Origin: Lentzea tibetensis | Lineage (GTDB): Bacteria; Actinomycetota; Actinomycetes; Mycobacteriales; Pseudonocardiaceae | DNA: 64,000 nt | Direction: 5' to 3' | Assembly (NCBI RefSeq): GCF_007845675.1 | Contig: NZ_VOBR01000024.1 | Coordinates: forward strand, 79,744-143,743 | Part shown: one piece after another, positions 24,524 to 33,168 of the stretch | Numbering within the stretch: the stretch's first letter is position 1 | Layout of the letters: the number at the start of each line of letters is the position of its first letter | The notes under the pieces: model-generated | Database searches by the model: none | Told to the model about the DNA's origin: nothing | The model's input: the letters and a program-made list of their open reading frames with translations, nothing else | Made by a program: the position numbers and the translations under genes

Positions 24524-25225
24524 ATGTCCCGAGCAGGTCTTGACAAGAACCCGCGCGAGGTCGCCTCGATGTTCGACGGCGTGGCCAAGGGCTACGACCG
24601 CACGAACTCGGTCATGACCCTCGGGTTCGACCGGCGCTGGCGGGAGTGGAGCAGGCGCGTGCTCGACGCCAGGCCCGGCGAGAAGGTGCTCGACCTCGCC
24701 GCGGGCACCGCGGTGTCGACGGTCGAGTACGCCGAGTCCGGCGCCTGGTGCGTCGCTGCCGACTTCTCGCTCGGCATGCTGCGCGGCGGCGCTCACCGCG
24801 CTGTGCCCAAAGTCGCAGCGGACGCCCTCCGCCTGCCGTTCCGCGACGGCGTCTTCGACGCGGCCACCGTGTCCTTCGGCCTGCGCAACTTCAACGACAC
24901 CGTGGCCGCGCTGCGGGAGATGGCGCGGGTCGTCCGCCCCGGCGGCAGGCTCGTGATCTGCGAGGTGTCGACCCCGGTCTTCAGGCCGTTCCGCTTCGTC
25001 TACATGCGCTACCTGCTGCGGCTGCTGCCGTTCATCGGCAGGTTCGTGTCGTCGAACCCGGAGGCCTACGAGTACCTGGCCGAGTCCATGCGCGCGTGGC
25101 CGGACCAGCGCACCCTCGGCGAGCTCATCTCGGAGGCAGGCTGGGAAGACGTGGCCTGGTTCAACCTGACCGGTGGCATGGTCGCCCTGCACCGAGCGAC
25201 CAAACCCTCAGCGAGCGCCATCTAG
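24524..25225 (+). CDS. menG: Demethylmenaquinone methyltransferase (MenG/UbiE)
   Basis: The predicted protein has 233 residues. It is a class I SAM methyltransferase of the UbiE family that methylates demethylmenaquinone to menaquinone. Motifs are [40 protein letters not shown] (motif I), [52 protein letters not shown] and the C-terminal [18 protein letters not shown]. The order mgtA-menG-menJ matches Mycobacterium. Confidence 0.93.
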   Translation: MSRAGLDKNPREVASMFDGVAKGYDRTNSVMTLGFDRRWREWSRRVLDARPGEKVLDLAAGTAVSTVEYAESGAWCVAADFSLGMLRGGAHRAVPKVAADALRLPFRDGVFDAATVSFGLRNFNDTVAALREMARVVRPGGRLVICEVSTPVFRPFRFVYMRYLLRLLPFIGRFVSSNPEAYEYLAESMRAWPDQRTLGELISEAGWEDVAWFNLTGGMVALHRATKPSASAI

Positions 25226-25270
25226 ACTCGTCCCCGAATACTTTGTGAACTGATGCACAAGGAGTCGGGG

Positions 25271-26536
25271 ATGAGCAGGCGCGCAGCCAACGAGGACGCC
25301 GAGGTCATTGTCGTCGGCGCCGGACCCGCGGGTTCGACGGCGGCCACCTACCTGGCGCGCGCGGGCCTGGACGTGTTGCTGCTGGAGAAGAGCACGTTCC
25401 CGCGCGAGAAGGTGTGCGGCGACGGCCTGACCCCGCGCGGCGTGAAGCAGCTCATCGACCTGGGCGTCGACACCCGCGAAGAGGCGGGCTGGCTGCACAA
25501 CAAGGGCCTGCGCGTGGTCGGCGGCGGCGTCACCCTCGAGCTGGACTGGCCGGACCTGGCGACGTTCCCGAACTACGGCGTCGTCCGCCCCCGCCAGGAC
25601 TTCGACTCCCTGCTCGCCGACACCGCGGTCGCCGCGGGCGCCCGCCTGCAGGAGAACACCACGGTGACGAAGGCCGTGGTCGAGAACGGCCGCGTCGTGG
25701 GCGTCGAGGCGAAGGTCGGCCCCGACAAGGAGCTGCGCACCTACCGCGCCCCGATCATCGTGGGCTGCGACGGCGTCTCCGCACGCCTGGCCCTGTCCGT
25801 CGGCCTGCAGAAGGACGACGCCAAGCCCATGGGCGTAGCGGTCCGCCGCTACTACGCGTCGCCGCGCACCAAGGACGACTACCTCGAGTCGCACCTCGAG
25901 CTGTGGGGCAACGACGGCAACCTGCTGCCCGGCTACGGCTGGATCTTCGGCATGGGCGACGGCAGCGTGAACGTCGGCCTCGGCATCCTCAGCACCTCCA
26001 AGGCCTACGGCACCACGGACTACCGGGCACTCCTCAGGAGCTGGCTCGACAACACGCCCGAGGAGTGGGGCTTCCGCGAGGAGAACGCGACCAGCCGCAT
26101 CGGCGGCGCCGCGCTCCCCATGGGCCTCAACCGCAAGCCGCACTACCGCAACGGGCTGGTGCTGGTCGGCGACGCGGGCGGCATGGTCAACCCGTTCAAC
26201 GGCGAGGGCATCGGCTACGCCATGGAGTCCGCCAAGATCGCGGCGGAGAGCATCGTGCAGGCCATGGCGCGCACCGGTTACAACCGCGAGCAGGCGCTGC
26301 ACGGGTACCCGGTGCGGATCGAGCAGGCGCTGGGCAGCTACTACCGGCTCGGCAACGTCTTCTCGAAGCTCATCGGCAACCCCACGATCATGCGCACCGC
26401 CACCAAGTACGGCATGCCGCGCAAGACCCTGATGAAGCTGGTGCTCAAGCTCCTCGCGGGTCTCTACGACCCGAAGGACGGCGACTCGATGGACCGCATC
26501 ATCACGGCGGCGACGAAGCTGGCACCGAGCGCCTGA
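25271..26536 (+). CDS. menJ: Menaquinone reductase MenJ (geranylgeranyl-reductase family flavoprotein)
   Basis: The predicted protein has 421 residues. The FAD-binding Rossmann motif VIVVGAGPAGSTAATYLARAGLDVLLLEK is followed by the family signature KVCGDGLTPRGVKQL, and later GDAGGMVNPFNGEGIGYAMESAKIAAESI. Members reduce one or more double bonds of the isoprenoid tail; MenJ of mycobacteria makes MK-9(H2). ATG 25271 is preferred over 25253 because AAGGAG lies six bases before it. A terminator follows at 26549-26585. Confidence 0.88.
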   Translation: MSRRAANEDAEVIVVGAGPAGSTAATYLARAGLDVLLLEKSTFPREKVCGDGLTPRGVKQLIDLGVDTREEAGWLHNKGLRVVGGGVTLELDWPDLATFPNYGVVRPRQDFDSLLADTAVAAGARLQENTTVTKAVVENGRVVGVEAKVGPDKELRTYRAPIIVGCDGVSARLALSVGLQKDDAKPMGVAVRRYYASPRTKDDYLESHLELWGNDGNLLPGYGWIFGMGDGSVNVGLGILSTSKAYGTTDYRALLRSWLDNTPEEWGFREENATSRIGGAALPMGLNRKPHYRNGLVLVGDAGGMVNPFNGEGIGYAMESAKIAAESIVQAMARTGYNREQALHGYPVRIEQALGSYYRLGNVFSKLIGNPTIMRTATKYGMPRKTLMKLVLKLLAGLYDPKDGDSMDRIITAATKLAPSA

Positions 26537-26548
26537 TTCCTACCCCGG

Positions 26549-26585
26549 CGGTTGCTGCCGCAGCGAGAAGCCGCGGCAGCAACCG
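26549..26585. terminator. Bidirectional terminator after menJ
   Basis: CGGTTGCTGCCGC (26549-26561) pairs perfectly with GCGGCAGCAACCG (26573-26585) across 11 nt. It separates menJ from the convergent secreted amidase gene. Confidence 0.8.
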
Positions 26586-26602
26586 TTCAGCGGCGAACCG
26601 GA

Positions 26603-27793
26603 TCAGGTCCGGTGGGCGTACCACGTGTGTGCGGGGTTGCTGTTCTCCGCGAGGAGATCAGTCAGTTTCTTGTCGCGGTTGTTGGCCGTGTGGTAGGTCA
26701 GGTACAGCTCCTGCGCGTACGGCCCACCGCTGTCGTCACGCCAGGTCACGACCATGGAGTGGTCGATGATGTTGGCGCCGTCGTCGTGGAACCAGTCCAC
26801 CTGGAGCACGTCCGCGAGGTCCATGAGCCACACGTTCTCCAGACCCGAGGTCCGCTTCGAGTAGATCTGGGCGAAGACGCCCCAGTTGTGCGCGCCCGCC
26901 CACGAGTAGCTGGTCAGGAACGTCTCACCAGGCCCGCCGCCGTAGAACCACTTGTCGGGGTCGTCGCGCTCGAAGATGCCGCTGCCGTTGAAGTCCCAGC
27001 CTCCGGACCGCATGACCTGCGAGATGAAGTTGGTGCAGTCGTTGTCCGGGTAGTCGCGGTACTCGGGGTTGCGGCCGTACGCCCAGACCCTGGCGTAGTT
27101 GACCATCCGGTAGTAGTCGTACGGCGGACCAGCCGCTCCCACCTCACCGCTGAGCACCTTCCGGCTGACGGCGGCAGTAGTCGGGTGCGACCGGTCCGTG
27201 TCGGACCACAGCGGCAGCTGGTCGGTCTTCGGCTCGGACGCGACCGGGGGCCTGCCCGACGCCACTTGGGTCGACGGGGCTGGTCCCGCCTGCAGGTGCG
27301 GCGTGGCCCTGGACATCGTCCAGCCGCCCTGACCGCGCACGAAGATGAACGTGTGTTCCAACCAGAACTGCTCGTGGTCAGGAGCCCCCGGTCCGTGCTG
27401 GACGAAGAACAGCTTCGTGCTCTCGGTCGCGTCCAGCTGGACGTTGGTGCTGTCGCCGGACCACTTCACGTCCTGCAGATCGACCGCCGCCGCCTTCTTG
27501 CCCCCGTTGGCCTGCCTGGACTTCTCGCGGCGTTCGTCCAGTCCGCGTGCCTCGGCGGCGAAGCGCTCGGACAGCGCGGAGCTGGTCCGCACGGACGTCA
27601 TCGACTGCTGTGCCCTGACCGTGCCGACGACGAGGCGTTCCGCCCGCTCCTGCAGGTACTGCTGCGCGAGGCCGGCGACCTCCTTCTTCTGCTCGTCGGT
27701 CAGCACCGGCTCCGCCATCGAGTGCGGGGCCATTCCCATTAGCAAAGACCCGGCTGTGGCCGCGCCTAAGAGGGCGCTGAGCGCCTTATTCAT
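26603..27793 (-). CDS. Secreted protein with C-terminal amidase_6-type (NlpC/P60-like) domain
   Basis: The predicted protein has 396 residues with a signal peptide (MNKALSALLGAATAGSLLMGMAPHSMA). The first 230 residues include a helical segment (LTDEQKKEVAGLAQQYLQERAERLVVG) and a beta-rich domain. The C-terminus matches the putative amidase_6 domain: YDYYRMVNYARVWAYGRNPEYRDYPDNDCTNFISQVMRSGGW with the candidate nucleophile Cys, later IIDHSMVVTWRDD with the His, and YLTYHTANNRDKKLTDLL. Such proteins probably hydrolyse cell-wall peptide bonds. The start is ATG 27793. Confidence 0.75.
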   Translation of the reverse strand: MNKALSALLGAATAGSLLMGMAPHSMAEPVLTDEQKKEVAGLAQQYLQERAERLVVGTVRAQQSMTSVRTSSALSERFAAEARGLDERREKSRQANGGKKAAAVDLQDVKWSGDSTNVQLDATESTKLFFVQHGPGAPDHEQFWLEHTFIFVRGQGGWTMSRATPHLQAGPAPSTQVASGRPPVASEPKTDQLPLWSDTDRSHPTTAAVSRKVLSGEVGAAGPPYDYYRMVNYARVWAYGRNPEYRDYPDNDCTNFISQVMRSGGWDFNGSGIFERDDPDKWFYGGGPGETFLTSYSWAGAHNWGVFAQIYSKRTSGLENVWLMDLADVLQVDWFHDDGANIIDHSMVVTWRDDSGGPYAQELYLTYHTANNRDKKLTDLLAENSNPAHTWYAHRT

Positions 27794-28049
27794 TTGTCCC
27801 CCAGTTTCCCCAGTGCGTCATCACTTGCGGTGGCGACGGTCCTTCGAACGTAGCAGCAGGTCGGGGGGCTGTCGACCTTGTTGCGACACGTTGTTCACAG
27901 GTGAAAAACGGCCATTTGCGAGGCCCGGAAAGTCCAGTCGAGCGGGTTAATACGAGTCGAGAACGTTTCGTATATGTCCGAACGGTCAAAGTCCCAGGTC
28001 AGACCCTGTGACGTACGCCATTTGAGCGGGTTCTACACTGGCCGACGGC

Positions 28050-28101
28050 CTTGTGAATCACTTCACAACATGCTGAACAGGCTTGTGAAGTGTTTCACAA
28101 G
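28050..28101 (+). promoter_or_regulatory. Two CRP/FNR-type operator sites upstream of the nuo operon
   Basis: Two copies of TGTGA-N6-TCACA are present. The first, inside CTTGTGAATCACTTCACAAC, is at 28050-28069. The second, the perfect palindrome CTTGTGAAGTGTTTCACAAG, is at 28082-28101. Their centres are 32 bp apart, three helical turns, so two dimers would bind the same DNA face. The second ends 83 bases before the nuoA start. The sequence equals the consensus of actinobacterial CRP-family regulators. Confidence 0.75.
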
Positions 28102-28157
28102 CGTTTGTTAGGTCCGCCTAACAAACGAGAGCCGCACCAGGCCCCCTTAGGGTGCGG
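28102..28157 (+). repeat. Two consecutive hairpins in the nuo leader
   Basis: CGTTTGTTAGG (28102-28112) pairs perfectly with CCTAACAAACG (28117-28127) across 4 nt. CCGCACC (28132-28138) pairs with GGTGCGG (28151-28157). The first abuts the second CRP-type site. They may be an additional operator or a structured 5' untranslated region. Confidence 0.55.
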
Positions 28158-28184
28158 ACGACCGCGAGGAAAGGACGACGGAGA

Positions 28185-28550
28185 GTGCTGGACCCTTACC
28201 TCCCCCTCGTATTGATGTTCGCCCTCGCCGGGGCGTTCGCCCTGTTCTCGGTGACGGCGGCCCCGTACATCGGACCCCGCCGCTACAACCGCGCCAAGCT
28301 GGACGCGTACGAGTGCGGCATCGAGCCGAGCCCGCAGCCGATCGTGGGTGGCGGCCGCATGCCGGTCGCGTACTACCTGACGGCGATGCTCTTCATCCTG
28401 TTCGACATCGAAATGGTGTTCCTCTACCCGTTCGCCGTCGCGGCGGACAAGCTCGGCCTCTTCGGGCTGGTGGAGATCGCCCTGTTCATCGCCACGGTCG
28501 GCTTCGCGTACGCCTACGTGTGGCGTCGCGGCGGCCTGGACTGGAACTGA
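28185..28550 (+). CDS. nuoA: NADH-quinone oxidoreductase subunit A
   Basis: The predicted protein has 121 residues and three transmembrane segments. NuoA is a small membrane subunit at the junction of the peripheral and membrane arms of complex I. Typical are the first helix [18 protein letters not shown], the loop [52 protein letters not shown], and the last helix. GTG 28185 is chosen because the family starts just before the first helix; AGGAAAGGA lies about 9 bases upstream. It is the first of 14 nuo genes in one operon. Confidence 0.95.
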   Translation: MLDPYLPLVLMFALAGAFALFSVTAAPYIGPRRYNRAKLDAYECGIEPSPQPIVGGGRMPVAYYLTAMLFILFDIEMVFLYPFAVAADKLGLFGLVEIALFIATVGFAYAYVWRRGGLDWN

Positions 28551-28557
28551 GGAAGTC

Positions 28558-29109
28558 ATGGGTCTCGAGGAGAAGCTCCCGAACGGCGTCCTGCTGGCCA
28601 GCGTCGAGAAGCTGGTCAACTGGACCCGCAAGTCCTCGCTCTGGCCTGCCACCTTCGGCCTGGCCTGCTGCGCCATCGAGATGATGACGACCGGCGGACC
28701 GCGGTACGACCTGGCGCGCTTCGGCATGGAGGTCTTCCGCGCATCGCCGCGGCAGGCCGACCTGATGATCGTCGCGGGCCGGGTGACCAACAAGATGGCA
28801 CCGGTGCTGCGGCAGATCTACGACCAGATGCCCGAGCCGCGCTGGGTGCTGGCCATGGGCGTCTGCGCGAGCACCGGCGGCATGTTCAACAACTACGCCG
28901 TCGTGCAGGGCGTCGACCACGTGGTGCCGGTCGACATGTACCTGCCCGGCTGCCCGCCGCGTCCGGAGATGCTCATGGACGCGATCCTCAAGATCCACGC
29001 CAAGATCATGGACGAGCCGCTGAACGCGGTCAGGGCCAAGGCGCTCGCCGAGTCCGGTTACAGCACGGATCTCATCCCGTCCTCCGAGCGCTTTGCGAGG
29101 AAGAAGTGA
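28558..29109 (+). CDS. nuoB: NADH-quinone oxidoreductase subunit B
   Basis: The predicted protein has 183 residues. It carries the N2 [4Fe-4S] cluster next to the quinone site. The four ligand positions are visible in [22 protein letters not shown] and [14 protein letters not shown]. It ends overlapping the GTG start of nuoC. A second, shorter NuoB-like protein is encoded at 59336. Confidence 0.96.
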   Translation: MGLEEKLPNGVLLASVEKLVNWTRKSSLWPATFGLACCAIEMMTTGGPRYDLARFGMEVFRASPRQADLMIVAGRVTNKMAPVLRQIYDQMPEPRWVLAMGVCASTGGMFNNYAVVQGVDHVVPVDMYLPGCPPRPEMLMDAILKIHAKIMDEPLNAVRAKALAESGYSTDLIPSSERFARKK

Positions 29110-29846
29110 CCAAGCCAGGAGACGAGGGCTCCAGCGCCGACCGCGCTGTCGAAGGCCTCGAAACCACTGACGCCCGAGCCAAGGCGCCCGTCGCCGCCGG
29201 CCACGCCCGCAAGGGCATGTTCGGCGTCGCAGGCTCCGGTGACACGTCGGGCTTCGGCGGGTTGCGCCTGCCCGCGCACGTCGCGGCGCCGAGCGAGCGG
29301 CCGTACGGCGGCTGGTTCGACGAGGTCGCGGACGAGCTGTTCTCCGCGATCACCGACAAGGGCCTGCCGGCCGACACCGTGCAGCAGGTGACCGTCGACC
29401 GCGGCGAGATCACCTTCTACGTGCGCCCGGACCAGCTGCTCGAGGTCTGCCGGATCACCCGCGACGAGCCCACGCTGCGCTTCGAGCTGTGCAGCTCGGT
29501 GTCCGGTGTGGACTACGGCGCGGACGTGCCGCAACGGCTGCACTCGGTCTACCACCTGACGTCGATGACCTTCCGCCGCCGCATCCGGCTCGAGGTCGCC
29601 GTCGACGTCGAAAGCCCGCACATCCCCAGCGTCGTCGAGGTCTACCCGACGGCCGACTGGCAGGAGCGGGAGGCGTGGGACATGTTCGGGATCATCTACG
29701 ACGGCCACCCGTCGCTGACCCGCATCCTCATGCCGGACGACTGGGACGGGCACCCCCAGCGCAAGGACTACCCGCTCGGCGGGATCCCGGTCGAGTACAA
29801 GGGCGCGGAGATCCCTCCGCCGGACCAGAGGCGGTCCTACTCATGA
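29106..29846 (+). CDS. nuoC: NADH-quinone oxidoreductase subunit C
   Basis: The predicted protein has 246 residues. The 30-kDa subunit domain is recognised by [65 protein letters not shown]. An unconserved N-terminal extension of about 70 residues precedes it, as in other actinobacterial NuoC. The start is GTG 29106, and the stop overlaps nuoD (ATGA). Confidence 0.95.
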   Translation: MTKPGDEGSSADRAVEGLETTDARAKAPVAAGHARKGMFGVAGSGDTSGFGGLRLPAHVAAPSERPYGGWFDEVADELFSAITDKGLPADTVQQVTVDRGEITFYVRPDQLLEVCRITRDEPTLRFELCSSVSGVDYGADVPQRLHSVYHLTSMTFRRRIRLEVAVDVESPHIPSVVEVYPTADWQEREAWDMFGIIYDGHPSLTRILMPDDWDGHPQRKDYPLGGIPVEYKGAEIPPPDQRRSYS

Positions 29847-31162
29847 GCGAGCAGATGGACACCGCGCCGTCGCGCGAGACCACCGAGGGCACGGTCTACA
29901 CCGTCTCCGGAGGCGACTGGGACGAGGTGCTCGACGAGGCGGCGGGTGACGAGCGCATCATCATGAACCTCGGCCCGCAGCACCCGTCGACGCACGGCGT
30001 GCTGCGCCTCGTCCTCGAGCTCGAGGGCGAGACGGTCACCCACGCCCGCAGCGTCATCGGCTACCTGCACACGGGCATCGAGAAGAACGTCGAGTACCGC
30101 AACTGGGTGCAGGGCGTCACCTTCGTGACCCGCATGGACTACCTGGCGCCGCTGCACAACGAGGCCGCGTACTGCATGGCCGTCGAGAAGCTCCTCGGCG
30201 TCACCGTGCCGGAACGCGCGCAGGTGATCCGGGTGCTCCTCATGGAGCTCAACCGGATCAGCTCGCACCTCGTCGCGCTCGCCACCGGCGGCATGGAGCT
30301 CGGCGCGCTCACCGGCATGACCTCAGGCTTCCGCGAGCGCGAGGAAGTGCTGCACCTGCTGGAGTTCCTCACCGGTCTCCGCATGAACCACGCGTTCATC
30401 CGGCCCGGCGGTGTGGCGCAGGACCTGCCGGACGGCTCGGTCGAGAAGATCCGCGACTTCATCAAGCTGATGAACAAGCGGCTGCCGGACTACGACAAGC
30501 TGCTCACGGGCCAGCCGATCTGGAAGAACCGCCTCGCGGGCATCGGCTACCTGCCCGTCGACGCGTGCCTCGCGCTCGGCATCACCGGCCCGATCCTGCG
30601 GTCCGCGGGCCTGCCGTGGGACCTGCGCAAGATCGAGCCGTACTGCGGTTACGAGACCTACGACTTCGACGTCCCCACGACGAACACGGCGGACGGCTTC
30701 GGCCGCTACCTGCTGCGCGTCGAGGAGATGCACCAGTCGCTGCGCATCATCAAGCAGGCGGCCGACCGGCTTGCCAAGCCGGGGCCGGTCATGGTCTCCG
30801 ACGCCAAGATCGCGTGGCCCGCGCAGCTCACGATCGGCTCGGACGGCATGGGCAACTCGCTCGAGCACGTCCGCAAGATCATGGGCCAGTCCATGGAGTC
30901 CCTGATCCACCACTTCAAGCTGGTGACCGAGGGCTTCAGCGTTCCCGCGGGCCAGGTGTACGTGCCGATCGAGTCGCCGCGCGGCGAACTCGGCTACCAC
31001 ATCGTGTCCGACGGCGGCACGCGTCCGATGCGCGTGCACGTGCGGGAACCAAGCTTCGTGAACCTCCAGTCGATGCCCGCGATGTGCGAAGGCGGCATGG
31101 TCGCCGACGTCATCGCCGCCGTCGCCTCGATCGACCCGGTGATGGGTGGTTGCGACCGATGA
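29843..31162 (+). CDS. nuoD: NADH-quinone oxidoreductase subunit D
   Basis: The predicted protein has 439 residues. It is the 49-kDa subunit, evolutionarily related to NiFe-hydrogenase large subunits, forming the quinone cavity with NuoB. Landmarks are [36 protein letters not shown] and the C-terminal MGGCDR. ATG 29843 overlaps the nuoC stop, although the frame extends further upstream through nuoC. Confidence 0.96.
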   Translation: MSEQMDTAPSRETTEGTVYTVSGGDWDEVLDEAAGDERIIMNLGPQHPSTHGVLRLVLELEGETVTHARSVIGYLHTGIEKNVEYRNWVQGVTFVTRMDYLAPLHNEAAYCMAVEKLLGVTVPERAQVIRVLLMELNRISSHLVALATGGMELGALTGMTSGFREREEVLHLLEFLTGLRMNHAFIRPGGVAQDLPDGSVEKIRDFIKLMNKRLPDYDKLLTGQPIWKNRLAGIGYLPVDACLALGITGPILRSAGLPWDLRKIEPYCGYETYDFDVPTTNTADGFGRYLLRVEEMHQSLRIIKQAADRLAKPGPVMVSDAKIAWPAQLTIGSDGMGNSLEHVRKIMGQSMESLIHHFKLVTEGFSVPAGQVYVPIESPRGELGYHIVSDGGTRPMRVHVREPSFVNLQSMPAMCEGGMVADVIAAVASIDPVMGGCDR

Positions 31163-31875
31163 CCCAGACGTTCGACCAAACCTTCGACAAGGACATCGCG
31201 GAGAAGGCTCAGGCGATCATCGCCCGCTACCCGCAGTCCAGGTCCGCGCTGCTGCCGATGCTGCACCTCGTGCAGTCGGTGCAGGGCTACGTCAGCCAGG
31301 ACGGCATCCGGTTCTGCGCGGCGCAGCTCGACCTGAGCGAGGCCGAGGTCAGCGCGGTTGCGACGTTCTACACCATGTACAAGCGCCGCCCGTGCGGCGA
31401 GCACCTGGTGAGCGTCTGCACGAACACGCTGTGCGCGGCACTGGGCGGCGACGCGATCTACGCGACCCTCAAGGACCACCTCAAGGTGGGCCACGAGGAG
31501 ACCGCGGGCGAGCCGGGCGAGCCGGGCTCGATCACGCTGGAGCACGCCGAGTGCCTCGCCGCGTGCGACCTCGGCCCGGTTCTCCAGGTGAACTACGAGT
31601 TCTACGACAACCAGACGCCGGAGAAGGCGCTGGAACTCGTGAAGGCGTTGCAGGAGGGGGAGAAGCCCGCCCCCACCCGCGGTGCGCCGCTCACCGACTT
31701 CAAGCAGGCGGAGCTCCAGCTCGCCGGGTTCTTCGAGGGCCGCGACGCGGACCTCGACGGACCCTCCGCCGCCGAGGAAACCCTGCGCGGGGCCACGATC
31801 GCCGCCGAGCGCGGCTGGACCGCACCGTCCACGCCGGACAACGCGGAGTTCCCGCCGCTCCCGGAAAAGAAGTAG
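31159..31875 (+). CDS. nuoE: NADH-quinone oxidoreductase subunit E
   Basis: The predicted protein has 238 residues. It is the 24-kDa subunit with a thioredoxin-like [2Fe-2S] (N1a) domain. Ligand Cys are seen in [14 protein letters not shown] and [17 protein letters not shown]-terminal tail of about 60 residues rich in Pro and acidic residues exceeds the E. coli protein and is common in actinobacteria. The start overlaps the nuoD stop by four bases. Confidence 0.95.
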   Translation: MTQTFDQTFDKDIAEKAQAIIARYPQSRSALLPMLHLVQSVQGYVSQDGIRFCAAQLDLSEAEVSAVATFYTMYKRRPCGEHLVSVCTNTLCAALGGDAIYATLKDHLKVGHEETAGEPGEPGSITLEHAECLAACDLGPVLQVNYEFYDNQTPEKALELVKALQEGEKPAPTRGAPLTDFKQAELQLAGFFEGRDADLDGPSAAEETLRGATIAAERGWTAPSTPDNAEFPPLPEKK

Positions 31876-31887
31876 GGGACACCGAAC

Positions 31888-33168
31888 ATGGTTAGCCCAC
31901 TGACTCCCGTTCTCACCAAGCGCTGGACCGAGCCCAGGTCCTGGACCATCGAGACGTACGAGCGCACCGACGGCTACACCGCGCTGCGCAAGGCGTTGAC
32001 GGCCCACCCGGACCAGCTCATCCAGCAGTGCAAGGACTCAGGGCTGCGCGGCCGCGGCGGCGCCGGCTTCCCCACCGGCATGAAGTGGGGCTTCATCCCG
32101 CAGGGCGACGGCAAGCCGCACTACCTCGTCATCAACGCCGACGAGGGCGAGCCGGGCACCTGCAAGGACATCCCGCTGATGATGGCGGACCCGCACTCGC
32201 TCATCGAGGGCGTCATCATCACGTCGTACGCGATCCGCGCGAACTTCGCCGCGATCTACGTGCGCGGTGAGGTCCTGCACTGCATCCGCAGGCTCAACGC
32301 GGCGGTCAAGGAGGCCTACGCCAAGGGCTACCTCGGCAAGGACATCCTCGGCAGCGGCTTCGACCTCGACGTGGTGATCCACGCCGGCGCGGGCGCGTAC
32401 ATCTGCGGCGAGGAGACGGCACTGCTCGACTCGCTGGAGGGCAAGCGCGGCCAGCCGAGGCTGAAGCCGCCCTTCCCCGCGACGGCAGGGCTCTACGCCG
32501 CGCCGACGGTCGTGAACAACGTCGAGACCATCGCCAGCGTCCCGTTCATCGTCAACGGCGGCGCGGACTGGTTCCGCGAGATGGGCCGCGAGCGCTCGCC
32601 CGGCCCGAAGATCTTCTCGCTGTCCGGCCACGTCACGAACCCCGGCCAGTACGAGGCGCCGATGGGCACGACCCTGCGTGAGCTGCTGGACATGGCCGGT
32701 GGCATGAAGGACGGCATCCCGATCAAGTTCTGGACGCCGGGTGGCTCGTCCACGCCGCTGTTCACCGCCGAGCACCTCGACGTCCCGCTGGACTTCGAGG
32801 GCTGCGCCGAGGCCGGCTCGATGCTCGGCACGACCGCGCTGCAGATCTTCAACGAGACCGTGTCCGTGCCGTGGGCCGTCATGAAGTGGACGGAGTTCTA
32901 CAAGCACGAGTCGTGCGGCAAGTGCACGCCGTGCCGCGAGGGCACGTACTGGCTCGTGCAGATCCTGCAGCGCATGGTGCGCGGCGAGGGCACCGCGGGC
33001 GACATCGACACCTTGCTCGACGTCTGCGACAACATCCTCGGCCGCTCGTTCTGCGCGCTCGGTGACGGCGCGGTCAGCCCGATCACCAGCGGCATCAAGT
33101 ACTTCAAGGACGAGTTCCTCGCGCTGTGCGACCAGAACTCCAAGGCTTTGGCAGGAGCAAGCGCATGA
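31888..33168 (+). CDS. nuoF: NADH-quinone oxidoreductase subunit F
   Basis: The predicted protein has 426 residues. It is the NADH-oxidising subunit. The NADH/FMN-binding Gly-rich segment is GLRGRGGAGFPTGMKW, followed by NADEGEPGTCKD and GAGAYICGEETALLDSLEG. The N3 [4Fe-4S] cluster motif is ESCGKCTPCREG with a further Cys near FCALGDGA. ATG 31888 follows nuoE by 12 bases. Confidence 0.97.
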   Translation: MVSPLTPVLTKRWTEPRSWTIETYERTDGYTALRKALTAHPDQLIQQCKDSGLRGRGGAGFPTGMKWGFIPQGDGKPHYLVINADEGEPGTCKDIPLMMADPHSLIEGVIITSYAIRANFAAIYVRGEVLHCIRRLNAAVKEAYAKGYLGKDILGSGFDLDVVIHAGAGAYICGEETALLDSLEGKRGQPRLKPPFPATAGLYAAPTVVNNVETIASVPFIVNGGADWFREMGRERSPGPKIFSLSGHVTNPGQYEAPMGTTLRELLDMAGGMKDGIPIKFWTPGGSSTPLFTAEHLDVPLDFEGCAEAGSMLGTTALQIFNETVSVPWAVMKWTEFYKHESCGKCTPCREGTYWLVQILQRMVRGEGTAGDIDTLLDVCDNILGRSFCALGDGAVSPITSGIKYFKDEFLALCDQNSKALAGASA

